A stretch of DNA of 64,000 bases from positions 1 to 64,000 of the forward strand of contig CAYXZW010000003.1 in assembly GCA_964469905.1 (NCBI GenBank). The letters run 5' to 3'. A program made the position numbers and the translations under genes. Every line of letters starts with the position of its first letter. Positions within the stretch are counted from its first letter, which is position 1. The DNA comes from MVRV01 sp964469905 (GTDB taxonomy: Bacteria; Desulfobacterota; Syntrophia; Syntrophales; Smithellaceae). Positions 51,428 through 60,720 of the stretch are shown piece after piece. The notes beneath the pieces are model-generated. The model did not search any database, was not told the DNA's origin, and saw only the letters and a program-made list of their open reading frames with translations.

Positions 51428-52261
51428 TTGAGAAATTGTTTTCATCTCATTTTGCTGATTGTATTACTGTCTTTAACCGGGTGTGCCACAACTGCCGATT
51501 TAAATGCCGTACGTTCGGAATTGAATCGGGGTATGGAGGACAAGCTTTCGGCTATTGATGCATCGATGGCCGCCTTGAAAAAAGAACTGGACAAAAACTC
51601 TGAAGCTGTGGCGCAGACCAGAAAAGGCACTGCTAATACCGGAGCGGATATAACAGAGTTGCGGGATAATTTTCAGCAGCTGCGTGGTCAGGTGGAAGCT
51701 TTGAAAAAAGACATGACCCGCAGCATGAAAAAGGAAGAGGAGTATAAAGACAAGTTTGAAAACATCCTCCTCAAAATCAATTTCATTGAAAACTTCCTGG
51801 AGATTGGCAAAAAGGACAGTTTAAACGAGTCGGTAGACAGGGGAAAATCAGGGAGTAGTTCCGCCGCTAAAGATCCTTCAAGAAAACAGGACAAGGAACA
51901 TATGTATTCCATGTCCTATCAACTTTTTAAAGAAGGTAATTACGATAAAGCCCGGACAGAGTTCCAAAACTTTTTGGCCCTGTATCCTGATTCTGAATAT
52001 TCTGATAATGCTCAGTTCTGGATTGGCGAATGTTACTTTTTTGAAAAGAATTACGAGAAAGCAATTCTGGAGTACGAAAAGGTAACGAAGAATTTCCCCG
52101 GCGGCAATAAAGTCCCTTATGCTTTGCTTAAGCAGGGACTATCATTTCTGAAACTAAATGATAAGACCAGCGCCAAGTTGCTTTTGCAGCAGGTAATCAA
52201 GGCTTATCCGAATACAAATCAGGCACGCATGGCACGCACGAAGTTGCAGGAAATAAAGTAA
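51428..52261 (+). CDS. cpoB: Cell division coordinator CpoB (YbgF)
   Basis: A 277-residue protein with an N-terminal lipoprotein-like signal (LLSLTGC, Cys19), a coiled coil (about 25-125) and three TPR motifs at the C terminus (about 160-275; YQLFKEGNYDKARTEFQNFLALYPDSEYSDNAQFWIGECYF in part). CpoB links PBP1B and Tol-Pal during division. A TTG start fits the GAGGGT site. A terminator follows directly, closing the tol operon. Confidence 0.9.
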   Translation: MRNCFHLILLIVLLSLTGCATTADLNAVRSELNRGMEDKLSAIDASMAALKKELDKNSEAVAQTRKGTANTGADITELRDNFQQLRGQVEALKKDMTRSMKKEEEYKDKFENILLKINFIENFLEIGKKDSLNESVDRGKSGSSSAAKDPSRKQDKEHMYSMSYQLFKEGNYDKARTEFQNFLALYPDSEYSDNAQFWIGECYFFEKNYEKAILEYEKVTKNFPGGNKVPYALLKQGLSFLKLNDKTSAKLLLQQVIKAYPNTNQARMARTKLQEIK

Positions 52262-52276
52262 TTGCGCAGTCAAATC

Positions 52277-52311
52277 ATCAAAAAAGGGGCTGAATAAGCC
52301 CCTTTTTTGAT
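52277..52311. terminator. Bidirectional terminator between cpoB and the ABC-F gene
   Basis: ATCAAAAAAGGGGCT/AGCCCCTTTTTTGAT forms a perfect 15-bp stem around GAATA. A-runs and T-runs flank it, so it serves both cpoB and the convergent ABC-F gene. Confidence 0.9.
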
Positions 52312-52317
52312 GGTGAG

Positions 52318-54255
52318 TTATTCCAACTTTGCCGCCAGTGTTATCTCATCCTTCCTGCCAAGTTGTGACGCCAGGTCTTCTAATTCATTCCAGCGACGAT
52401 AGATTTCTTCCAACTCGCTATCCAGACAAGCCAGCCTTTCGCTGGCTGTTCTTATTTTACCGGCATCCTTACTGGCATAAAACTCCGGTGAGTTTAAAGC
52501 GGCTGCCAACTGTTGCTTTTCCTCTTCCAATGATTCGATTTTCTGCGGCAAATCCTGGAGCTCCCGCGTTTCTTTAAAAGAGAGTTTACGTTTCTGAGGT
52601 GGCGTCTTTTCTTTTTTAGTCTTTTCTTGTTGCAAAATTGCCACGTCAGGCTGCTCTTGTACAATACGTTGTCTGAGCCAGTCATCATAACCGCCGACAT
52701 ACTCCCGCACTTGTCCCTCACCCTCCAGGACAATGGTGGAAGTAACAACATTGTTAAGAAATGCGCGATCATGGCTGACCATCATAATGGTGCCTTTATA
52801 TTCCAGAAGCCGTTCTTCGAGCAACTCCAGTGTTTCGGCATCCAAGTCGTTGGTCGGTTCGTCCAGTACCAGAACATTAGAAGGGATGCTGAAAAGTTTG
52901 GCCAGCAGCAACCGGTTGCGTTCTCCCCCTGAAAGGGATTTGACTTTTGCCATGATTTGCGTCGGCTCGAAGAGAAAGTCCTGAAGATAACCAACTATAT
53001 GCCGGGGAAATCCATCGATGAAGACTGTGTCGTTGCCGGAGGCTATATTATCCTTGAGTGTCTTGTTTTCATCGAGTTGACCCCGCAGTTGATCAAAATA
53101 GGCAATTTGTATTCCCGTGCCCTGGCGGATACGACCCTGTTGTGGCGTCAGCTCACCCAGTAGAATTTTAAGGAGCGTGGTTTTGCCGGAGCCATTGGGT
53201 CCGATGATGCCCACCTTATCGCCGCGGATGATAACTGTGGAGAATTCTTTTATGATTTTTTTATTTTCGTAAGCGAAGCTGATATTTTCCGTCTCCACTA
53301 CGATCTTGCCGCCTCTTTCGGCCTCCTGAATTGCCAGGCGCGCCAAGCCCGTCTGCGTCTGTCTGCGGGCACGCTCCTCGCGCATCTGCGTGAGAGCGCG
53401 AACTCTGCCTTCGTTCCTGGTCCGTCGCGCCTTAACGCCCTGCCGGACCCAGACTTCCTCTCTGGCCAGTTTTTTATCAAATTCCTGCCATTGTTTTTCT
53501 TCCGCTTCCAGCATTGCCCGTCTGCGTTCGAGATAGGTGCGGTAATTGCAGGCAAAGGATATCAATTTGCCCCGGTCAATTTCCACAATGCGCAGGGCCA
53601 ATCTTTGAAGAAACGCGCGGTCATGGGTTACAAAAATGATTGCCTTGTCATAATTCAGCAGAAAATCCTCCAGCCAGAGGATGGCATTGATATCCAGATG
53701 GTTGGTAGGTTCATCGAGCAGAAGAAGGTCTGGTTCGTGGGCGAGCGCCCGGGCCATAAAAACCCGGCGTTTCATCCCGGCGGATAAGGTTCGAAATTCG
53801 GCATTTTCATTAAGTCCGGTCCGGCTGATGATCCTTTCGACTTGCAGGTGGTAATTCCAGGCGCCGGATGACTCCAACTGGTGCTGGGCATATTCGAGTT
53901 TGTTAAGCAGCCCAGGGGCACCATTTTGGGCAATTTGCAGGGTGAGGTCGTGATAACCTCTTAATAGATCCAAATGCTCCCGGCTACCTGTGGCTACTAC
54001 GTCATAAACTGTTCCCGCCAGGTCGTCCGGGACATCCTGGGGAAGCAGGCCTACGCGGGCTTCATCGCCTTTAATGATCTGGCCTGCGTCCGGAACTATA
54101 TTGCCTGTGAGCATTTTCATCAGGGTGGATTTGCCGGAACCATTGCGGCCCAGAAGCCCTATTCTTTCGCCGGCCTCAATTTGGAGCGTGGCGCCGGCAA
54201 GTAGGAGCGGTCCGCCGAAGCTTACCGAAACATTATTAATCCATATTAATCCCAT
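52318..54255 (-). CDS. uup: ABC-F family ATPase, Uup-like
   Basis: A 645-residue soluble protein with two ABC domains and no membrane parts. Walker A motifs are GRNGSGKS (residues about 36-43) and GPNGSGKT (about 345-352); signature motifs are LSAGMKRR and LSGGERNR; Walker B regions are LLLLDEPTNHLD and LVLDEPTNDLD. A linker with positive charges (RRTRNEGRVRALTQMREERARR) lies between them. The C terminus ends with a coiled coil (FKETRELQDLPQKIESLEEEKQQL) typical of Uup. Such proteins act on ribosomes; the Uup tail also binds DNA. Confidence 0.9.
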   Translation of the reverse strand: MGLIWINNVSVSFGGPLLLAGATLQIEAGERIGLLGRNGSGKSTLMKMLTGNIVPDAGQIIKGDEARVGLLPQDVPDDLAGTVYDVVATGSREHLDLLRGYHDLTLQIAQNGAPGLLNKLEYAQHQLESSGAWNYHLQVERIISRTGLNENAEFRTLSAGMKRRVFMARALAHEPDLLLLDEPTNHLDINAILWLEDFLLNYDKAIIFVTHDRAFLQRLALRIVEIDRGKLISFACNYRTYLERRRAMLEAEEKQWQEFDKKLAREEVWVRQGVKARRTRNEGRVRALTQMREERARRQTQTGLARLAIQEAERGGKIVVETENISFAYENKKIIKEFSTVIIRGDKVGIIGPNGSGKTTLLKILLGELTPQQGRIRQGTGIQIAYFDQLRGQLDENKTLKDNIASGNDTVFIDGFPRHIVGYLQDFLFEPTQIMAKVKSLSGGERNRLLLAKLFSIPSNVLVLDEPTNDLDAETLELLEERLLEYKGTIMMVSHDRAFLNNVVTSTIVLEGEGQVREYVGGYDDWLRQRIVQEQPDVAILQQEKTKKEKTPPQKRKLSFKETRELQDLPQKIESLEEEKQQLAAALNSPEFYASKDAGKIRTASERLACLDSELEEIYRRWNELEDLASQLGRKDEITLAAKLE

Positions 54256-54652
54256 TATGTTTTACTCATTTCTCTGCATTCCAGGCCCTGCATAGCTAAT
54301 AATCTAATCAGGGCACGGATGCTATTTTTAATCGTATTGCGACTTACCACATTTCCCGGCTGGGCGCATCATTGGTTATTGCTCAAATCGGTCGGCGGCA
54401 TGTTTTATGGTAAAATCACAAAATAATTAAATATATTGCCGTTTTTCGATTTCTCTTTATCATCAGCCTAATATTTATTTTTTATATGTGCATTACCAGC
54501 TTGCTCATTTAAGATAAATGTGGGTATAGGGCAGTAAGTTCAACCGGTAAAAGCAAGATATTCTTTTTGCGGGCAAATATTTTGCTTGACAAACAAAGCA
54601 AAGTTAAATAGCTTGCGCCTTTAAATTTTTTATCACTTGGTGGTTGTAATTT
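54256..54652. other. 397-bp intergenic region upstream of rplM
   Basis: An AT-rich gap between the divergent ABC-F and rplM genes. It contains the rplM promoter (54586-54614). No tRNA, riboswitch or gene is recognised. A ribosomal-protein leader could be present but no conserved structure is evident. Confidence 0.6.
54586..54614 (+). promoter_or_regulatory. Candidate promoter of rplM-rpsI
   Basis: TTGACA at 54586-54591 and TAGCTT at 54609-54614 are 17 bp apart. The first box is perfect and the second is weak. The predicted leader is about 30 bases. Confidence 0.5.
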
Positions 54653-55081
54653 ATGAAGACTTATATGGCAAAAACTGAAGCACCGGGCAGTGAATGGTAT
54701 GTTGTGGACGCATCCGGCAAAGTATTAGGGAGATTAGCTGCGGAGATAGCACACCGTTTGAGAGGAAAGCATAAGGCGACGTACACTCCGCATGTCGATA
54801 CCGGTGATTTTATTATTGTCGTTAATGCCGATAAAATTGTTTTAACCGGTAAAAAACTGACAGATAAAATTTATTATAACTATTCTGGTTATCCCGGTGG
54901 ATTAAGAGAAACAAAAGCAGGGAAAATGCTGGCCGAGAAGCCGGAGAATTTAATTCGTATTGCAGTTGCGGGAATGCTGCCCAAGACCAATCTGGGCAGG
55001 AAAATGTCGAGGAAACTGAAAGTTTATACCGGTAATGCCCATCCGCATGAAGCGCAGTGTCCGCATATTCTTACAGTTTGA
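54653..55081 (+). CDS. rplM: Ribosomal protein L13 (uL13)
   Basis: A 142-residue ribosomal protein with the standard features MKTYMAKTEAPGSEWYVVDA, GRLAAEIAHRLRGKHKATYTP (in part), the Gly-rich YSGYPGGLRETKAG, and the ending LKVYTGNAHPHEAQ. rpsI follows, the universal bacterial arrangement. Confidence 0.97.
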   Translation: MKTYMAKTEAPGSEWYVVDASGKVLGRLAAEIAHRLRGKHKATYTPHVDTGDFIIVVNADKIVLTGKKLTDKIYYNYSGYPGGLRETKAGKMLAEKPENLIRIAVAGMLPKTNLGRKMSRKLKVYTGNAHPHEAQCPHILTV

Positions 55082-55133
55082 TTTTCCCGTTTAATACAAG
55101 ATTTAGTTGATACTTACAATTTTTGGAGAAGGT

Positions 55134-55532
55134 ATGACACAGACTCAAGAACGTTATTATGCAACTGGTAAAAGAAAAAGCGCCATAGCTCGTGTCTATA
55201 TGAAATCGGGCAGTGGCAATATAGTAGTCAATAAAAGAAGCTATGAGGAATATTTTACGCGCCCCAGCTTAAAAATGATCATCAGGCAGCCTTTCGAGAT
55301 TACCGGAAAAAATGGCCAGTTTGATTTATATGTTAATGTCAGTGGAGGTGGAGTTGCCGGTCAGGCTGGAGCAGTCAAGCATGGAATTTCTAAAGCCCTC
55401 TTGGAATATGATGTCCAACTGCGTCCTATCTTGAAAAAAGCAGGTTTCCTGACCAGAGATGCCCGCATAAAAGAAAGAAAGAAGTATGGACAGCCTGGTG
55501 CGAGAAAAAGATTCCAATTCTCCAAGCGTTAA
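55134..55532 (+). CDS. rpsI: Ribosomal protein S9 (uS9)
   Basis: A 132-residue protein with YYATGKRKSAIARVYMKSG at the start and the basic end KYGQPGARKRFQFSKR, where the C-terminal arginine contacts the P site. I chose ATG 55134 (TGGAGAAGG upstream) over an ATA-type frame extension. The hairpin terminator at 55540-55567 ends the transcript. Confidence 0.97.
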   Translation: MTQTQERYYATGKRKSAIARVYMKSGSGNIVVNKRSYEEYFTRPSLKMIIRQPFEITGKNGQFDLYVNVSGGGVAGQAGAVKHGISKALLEYDVQLRPILKKAGFLTRDARIKERKKYGQPGARKRFQFSKR

Positions 55533-55539
55533 ATTTAAC

Positions 55540-55567
55540 AGGGGGGCTTCCAGCCTCCCTTTTTTTT
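55540..55567 (+). terminator. Terminator after rpsI
   Basis: AGGGGGGCT and AGCCTCCCT form a nine-base stem with one G-U pair around TCC. Eight T residues follow. It sits only nine bases before the argC start. Confidence 0.85.
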
Positions 55568-55576
55568 GGAGTTTTT

Positions 55577-56614
55577 ATGATAAAAACAGCTGTATTCGGA
55601 GCCAGTGGTTACACCGGTCAGGAACTTACACGGATTTTATCAGGTCATCCGGGAGTTGATCTGGTTGCTGTGACGTCCCGGCGATTTGACTCTCAACGGG
55701 TAACAGATGTATTCCCGTATCTTAGCGGCCTGACATCATTAATCTATCAAAATGCCGAACCGGCGGATATCGCTAAAATTTGCGATGTTGTTTTTCTGGC
55801 TCTTCCCCATGGGATTTCTATGAAGATCGCTCCGGTTTTTATACAAGCCGGCAAGAAGGTAATTGATCTTTCCGCTGATTATCGTTTGCGGAATATCGGC
55901 GCCTACGAAAAATGGTATGCAACACATTCCAGTGCGGGTATTTTAAAAGATGCTGTTTATGGCATTCCCGAACTCAACCGTGAGCTGATTAAGGGTACTT
56001 CGCTTGTTGCTAATCCGGGTTGCTATCCGACAAGCATCATTTTAGGATTGGCACCGGCCTTAAAAAACCGGCTGTTGGATGTAAATACAATCATTGCTGA
56101 TTCCGCGTCCGGTGTCAGCGGTGCAGGCAGAGAACCGCAAACCGGTTCGCTATTTTGTGAAGTTGATGGTGGTTTTAAAGCTTATAAAGTCGGGAATCAT
56201 CGGCATACTCCGGAAATCGAGCAGGAATTGAACTTTTTGGCCGGTGAAGAATTTGCAATTTCTTTTACGCCGCATTTACTGCCGGTCAAGAGGGGAATCT
56301 TGAGTACAATTTATGCAAATTTGAAGCAAGATGTCACTTTGCCGGAATTACATTCTCTTTATTCATCTTTTTATGCACGGGAAAAATTTGTGCGAATCTG
56401 TCCTTCCGGATTATTTCCGAATATTTCTTCTGTTTGCGGATCTAATTACTGTGATATCGGTCTGACTATTGATCTGCGGACAAAGAGGGTAATTATCGTC
56501 TCGGCAATTGACAATCTGGTTAAGGGTGCTGCAGGGCAGGCCGTACAGAATATGAATATAATTTGCGGCTTCAGAGAAGATGCGGGATTGACAATGGCCC
56601 CGCTTTACCCATAA
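55577..56614 (+). CDS. argC: N-acetyl-gamma-glutamyl-phosphate reductase
   Basis: Third step of arginine synthesis. A 345-residue NADPH enzyme with FGASGYTGQELTRIL at the start, the catalytic Cys in VANPGCYPTSIILGLAPAL (in part), IADSASGVSGAGRE and HRHTPEIEQEL. The length is right. Since a strong terminator lies just before the start, it probably has its own promoter or uses readthrough from rpsI. A GGAG site sits before the ATG. cysS follows after 21 bases. Confidence 0.95.
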   Translation: MIKTAVFGASGYTGQELTRILSGHPGVDLVAVTSRRFDSQRVTDVFPYLSGLTSLIYQNAEPADIAKICDVVFLALPHGISMKIAPVFIQAGKKVIDLSADYRLRNIGAYEKWYATHSSAGILKDAVYGIPELNRELIKGTSLVANPGCYPTSIILGLAPALKNRLLDVNTIIADSASGVSGAGREPQTGSLFCEVDGGFKAYKVGNHRHTPEIEQELNFLAGEEFAISFTPHLLPVKRGILSTIYANLKQDVTLPELHSLYSSFYAREKFVRICPSGLFPNISSVCGSNYCDIGLTIDLRTKRVIIVSAIDNLVKGAAGQAVQNMNIICGFREDAGLTMAPLYP

Positions 56615-56635
56615 AGAACTCATAATGGTATAAAT

Positions 56636-58120
56636 ATGTCGATCAAAGTTTTTCACACAGCAACAAGAAAAAAAGAAGTTTTCATACCGGTGCAAGCTGG
56701 AAAGGTTGGTATATACGTCTGCGGTATTACTGCTTACGACGTTTGTCATATAGGACATGCCCGTGCCGCCGTCGTATTTGACGTAGTGGTAAGACACCTG
56801 CGTTCACGCGGCTATGAAGTCACTTATGTTAAGAATTTTACCGATATCGATGACAAGATTATTGTCCGTGCTCAGAAAGAAGGAGTCACTTTTTCTGAAA
56901 TAGCCGAACGTTTCATCGAGCTGCATAATGAAGATATGGCAGCGCTGGGTGTAGATACTCCCACGATAACGCCCCGGGCTACAGATCATATGGACGAGAT
57001 GATTCACTTTATTAATGTCTTGATGGAAAAAGGATTTGCGTATGCCATTGATGGGGATGTGTACTTTGCCGTAAATAGTTTTCAGCAATACGGCGGACTT
57101 TCCGGGCGTATTCTGGATGATATGCAGGCCGGTGCGCGTGTGGACATAAATGACAGGAAAAAAAACCCGATGGATTTTGCCTTGTGGAAAGCCAGCAAAG
57201 ATGGCGAACCTTTTTGGGAGTCTCCCTGGGGCAAAGGACGGCCGGGTTGGCATATCGAATGCTCGGCAATGAGCCGGCGTTATCTGGGAGATACTTTTGA
57301 TATTCATGGCGGCGGAGAGGATCTTATATTCCCGCATCATGAAAATGAAATTGCCCAATCCCAGGCTGCATCCGGCAAGCCCCTGGCCAACTACTGGATG
57401 CATAACGGCTTCGTTAAAGTAAATTCAGAAAAGATGTCCAAATCGCTGGGTAATATCTTTCCCATCCGGGATATTTTGAAAAATTATCACCCGGAAGTTT
57501 TGCGCCTTTTTATGTTGCAGAGCCATTACCGCAGCCCGGTTGATTATTCCACGGACTCGCTCAACGAAGCCAGATCCGGGCTGATCAGGTGCTATACTAC
57601 AATGCAACAGATTAAGGAAATTGTGGGAATGTCAGTCAACAGCGCAAAGTTTCCGGCCAATGATGCGTCCGCCAAAAAACAGGAAGATTACATTAAAAGA
57701 TTAAATGATTTTTCGGAAAAATTTGATGCGGCACTGGATGATGATTTCAACACGGCACAGGGCTTGGGGCATGTTTTTGAAGTGGTTCGGCTTATTAATA
57801 ATTTTATTGCTGCGGAAAAAAAATTAATTGCATCGGGTAAGTCTGTCGTTTTGCAGGAAGCCCAGAAAGCCTTCGAACACTTCGGGGCAGTTCTGGGTGT
57901 TTTTCAGGATGATCCTGATCATTTCTTTCTCGCCGACAAAGAGATGGAGTCACGCAAAAGGGCCTTGGACATAGGAGAAATAGAAAGCTTAATTAAGGAG
58001 AGGCAGGAGGCTAGAATTGCCCGGGATTGGGCCCTTGCCGATGAAATTCGCAGCAAACTTGCCTCACTCAATATTGTGCTCAAGGATTCCAAAGATAACA
58101 CCACCTGGTCGATAGAATAA
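56636..58120 (+). CDS. cysS: Cysteinyl-tRNA synthetase
   Basis: A 494-residue class I synthetase. It has the zinc Cys and HIGH motif in YVCGITAYDVCHIGHARAAV, the anti-parallel zinc-site GRPGWHIECSAM and the KMSKS loop (SEKMSKSLGN), with a C-terminal DALR-type helical domain ending with a cysteine-tRNA-binding tail. It charges tRNA(Cys). The length matches the family. Confidence 0.96.
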   Translation: MSIKVFHTATRKKEVFIPVQAGKVGIYVCGITAYDVCHIGHARAAVVFDVVVRHLRSRGYEVTYVKNFTDIDDKIIVRAQKEGVTFSEIAERFIELHNEDMAALGVDTPTITPRATDHMDEMIHFINVLMEKGFAYAIDGDVYFAVNSFQQYGGLSGRILDDMQAGARVDINDRKKNPMDFALWKASKDGEPFWESPWGKGRPGWHIECSAMSRRYLGDTFDIHGGGEDLIFPHHENEIAQSQAASGKPLANYWMHNGFVKVNSEKMSKSLGNIFPIRDILKNYHPEVLRLFMLQSHYRSPVDYSTDSLNEARSGLIRCYTTMQQIKEIVGMSVNSAKFPANDASAKKQEDYIKRLNDFSEKFDAALDDDFNTAQGLGHVFEVVRLINNFIAAEKKLIASGKSVVLQEAQKAFEHFGAVLGVFQDDPDHFFLADKEMESRKRALDIGEIESLIKERQEARIARDWALADEIRSKLASLNIVLKDSKDNTTWSIE

Positions 58121-58142
58121 CTGCATTCCGTGCACCGCAAAA

Positions 58143-58165
58143 AATCCGGCTGACAATGCCGGATT
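58143..58165. terminator. Stem-loop after cysS
   Basis: AATCCGGC and GCCGGATT form a perfect eight-base stem around TGACAAT. There is only a weak T-run after it, so it may act as a terminator or transcript 3' end. Confidence 0.5.
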
Positions 58166-58349
58166 GCATTTGATACGCCGAATTATCCGGTAGAGTCAAT
58201 ACGTCGCATCCTCATTGTCGTATGCTGATCCTTCTTAAGCAACATGGTTTAATCAGCCTTATCTTGTTAAAACATCCAAAATATATGGAAAATATCGGGA
58301 AAGATGATATAACGGCATTAATAATATCTCCAGCTTTGTGAGGATTGTC

Positions 58350-59666
58350 ATGAAAAAAATATTTAATAAGTGGTCTCTGTTGGTTCTTGTTCTCGTAGGA
58401 GCCTTTGTGATTTTCGTTCCCTATACCGATAGCAGAACTTCTTCAATGAATAAGAGTATATATAAGGATATTAAGACATTCAATGAAGTTTTGGATCTGG
58501 TGAAGAAAAACTATGTTGATGAAGTTGAACCTCAGGCTTTAATCCAGGGTGCTATCAATGGAATGATTAAAACGCTTGATCCCCACAGCACCTTTATGAA
58601 TGCCGATATGTACAAGGAACTGGAAGTGGAGACACAAGGACAGTTTGGCGGAATCGGCATTGAAATAACTTTATTGAAAGATGTTCTGACAGTCGTATCT
58701 CCTATTGAAGATACGCCAGCCTATAATGCCGGTGTAAAATCGGGAGATCAGATTATAAAAATTGACGGCAAGTCCACAAAAGATATTACAATCATGGAAG
58801 CTGTTAAAAGAATGCGCGGACCAAAAAATACCAAGGTAACGATTACTGTTCTGCGGGAAAACATGGACAAACCCAGGGATTTCGTTTTGACGCGCGCCAT
58901 AATCCAAATCAAGAGTGTCAAAGCTAGAACCTTTGAAGATAATATCGGATACATCAGGATAGCTTCATTCCACGAAAGGACATCCGATGATTTGCGTAAA
59001 GCATTGAAAGAAGTTACCGGCAAGCTGCATCCCATGAAGGGGCTGGTTTTAGATTTAAGAAATGATCCCGGCGGTCTGCTGATGCAGGCAATAGAGGTTT
59101 CCGATATATTCCTTAAATCGGGTGTTATTGTCTCCACCCGCGGCCGGACTAAAAACATGGAATCAAAAATCAATGCCAAAGACAATGGCAATGAAATTAC
59201 TTGCCCAATTGTTGTTCTGGTTAACGAGGGCACTGCCAGTGCCGCAGAAATTGTTGCCGGAGCACTTCAGGACAACGGCCGTGCTCTCATTGCCGGCACA
59301 CAGACATTTGGCAAGGCATCGGTCCAAACGGTAATTCCTCTGGAAAATGGTTCGGCTTTGAAGCTTACTACAGCCCGTTATTATACTCCCAAAGGACGTT
59401 CTATTCAGGCCGAAGGCATCAAGCCCGATATCGTTGTTAAATACGTCAAACGCGCGGATGATGCAGATAATGGCTGGGATGACCGCGTCAGAGAAAAAGA
59501 TCTGAAAGGCCATATTAAACCGGCAAAAGAAGATGGCACCAAACTTGATGAAGTGCAGATTAAAGAAAGCAAGGATTCTGTGGATTTGACAAAGGATAAT
59601 CAGCTGAAAACGGCAGTTGATATATTGAAAAGCTGGGATATCATGAGAAAAAATTTAACCAACTGA
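58350..59666 (+). CDS. ctpA: C-terminal processing protease CtpA (S41)
   Basis: A 438-residue exported serine protease. It has an N-terminal membrane or signal segment (about residues 8-27), a PDZ domain (about 90-170; GIGIEITLLKDVLTVVSPIEDTPAYNAG in part) and the S41 catalytic domain. The serine is in NEGTASAAEIVAGAL and the lysine in TQTFGKASVQT, forming the Ser-Lys dyad. I chose the ATG at 58350 with GAGG seven bases upstream rather than the GTG at 58338. It cleaves C-terminal tails of envelope proteins. Confidence 0.94.
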   Translation: MKKIFNKWSLLVLVLVGAFVIFVPYTDSRTSSMNKSIYKDIKTFNEVLDLVKKNYVDEVEPQALIQGAINGMIKTLDPHSTFMNADMYKELEVETQGQFGGIGIEITLLKDVLTVVSPIEDTPAYNAGVKSGDQIIKIDGKSTKDITIMEAVKRMRGPKNTKVTITVLRENMDKPRDFVLTRAIIQIKSVKARTFEDNIGYIRIASFHERTSDDLRKALKEVTGKLHPMKGLVLDLRNDPGGLLMQAIEVSDIFLKSGVIVSTRGRTKNMESKINAKDNGNEITCPIVVLVNEGTASAAEIVAGALQDNGRALIAGTQTFGKASVQTVIPLENGSALKLTTARYYTPKGRSIQAEGIKPDIVVKYVKRADDADNGWDDRVREKDLKGHIKPAKEDGTKLDEVQIKESKDSVDLTKDNQLKTAVDILKSWDIMRKNLTN

Positions 59667-59700
59667 TTTTTCAGCCAAAAGAACTGTCGAAGATCATACT

Positions 59701-60645
59701 ATGAAACTATTGAAACGTCTCTTGACCGGACTGCTGATATTTTTAATAATTCTTTCTGTTGCCGGGATAATTTATGTTTTGCAATGGAAAGAAGAACCAG
59801 CGGGAATAAAACAACCTCCGCCAGCAGCAAAGCAAGCCGAAAAGGCTAAGATTGGCTTGCCCCAGGCGCAGAAGGAAAAACCGGTGGAGGAACCCACGAT
59901 TGTTCCCCGCAGAGAGCCGCAAAAGGAAAAAGAAAAGATAGTTGTCTCTAATATCGGGAAACATCCGCTGCCATTGCGTCAGGTGGCGATAATTATCGAT
60001 GATATCGGCTATGATCTTGGTCCGGTGAGAGAGCTTTTAAAAATTGATGCCGAGATAACTTTTGCGATTTTGCCTCTCTGCAGTCATTCGCGTGATACTG
60101 CAGAAGCAGTGCATGCCGCTCATCGGGAGATACTTCTGCACCTTCCTATGGAACCTGCGTCCTATCCCCGGGAGAAGCCGGGAAATGGTGCTCTCTTCAC
60201 CGATATGAACGAAAAGGAGCTTTTGTTTCAGCTGGATAAGAATTTGGCTGCGGTACCCTACATTTCCGGTGTTAATAACCATATGGGTTCAAAGTTCATG
60301 GCTGATGAAGAGAAACTGAAATTGATTTTTGACCGGTTAAAGGAAAAAAATTTATTTTTTATTGATTCACGGACAACACCAAATTCAAAGGCTCTGGCAG
60401 CTTCGGAAAAATCCGGCTTGCCGCTGGCTTCGCGCAAAATATTTTTAGATAACAACCGCGACTATAAAGAGATTTACAAAATATTAGCCGGAATTGCACG
60501 GGACACGGAGGCCGGAGACGTTTCACCGACGATCATTATTGGTCATCCCCATCCGGGGACCATCCGGGCAATAAAGGAAGCAAATACCATGTTGCGGGAA
60601 AAAGGGATCGTCATTGTTCCGGCTTCTAAATTGATAAAAAGATAA
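59701..60645 (+). CDS. YibQ-type divergent polysaccharide deacetylase (DUF610)
   Basis: A 314-residue envelope protein: N-terminal TM (about 7-27), a Pro/Lys/Glu-rich linker (about 30-85), then a divergent polysaccharide deacetylase domain (about 92-314). The metal-site VAIIIDDIGYDLG, ILLHLPMEP and VNNHMGSKFM and the later IIIGHPHPGTI match this family. It probably acts on an envelope glycan; the substrate is not known. It follows ctpA by 34 bases in the same direction, a pairing common in Proteobacteria (envC/ctpA/yibQ-like clusters). Confidence 0.9.
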   Translation: MKLLKRLLTGLLIFLIILSVAGIIYVLQWKEEPAGIKQPPPAAKQAEKAKIGLPQAQKEKPVEEPTIVPRREPQKEKEKIVVSNIGKHPLPLRQVAIIIDDIGYDLGPVRELLKIDAEITFAILPLCSHSRDTAEAVHAAHREILLHLPMEPASYPREKPGNGALFTDMNEKELLFQLDKNLAAVPYISGVNNHMGSKFMADEEKLKLIFDRLKEKNLFFIDSRTTPNSKALAASEKSGLPLASRKIFLDNNRDYKEIYKILAGIARDTEAGDVSPTIIIGHPHPGTIRAIKEANTMLREKGIVIVPASKLIKR

Positions 60646-60720
60646 AGATCACCAGTGTTCTTCATTATTCGGTATATCAGGTTAAAAGATGTTTTTAATC
60701 CAAAGAGAAGAATATTACAC

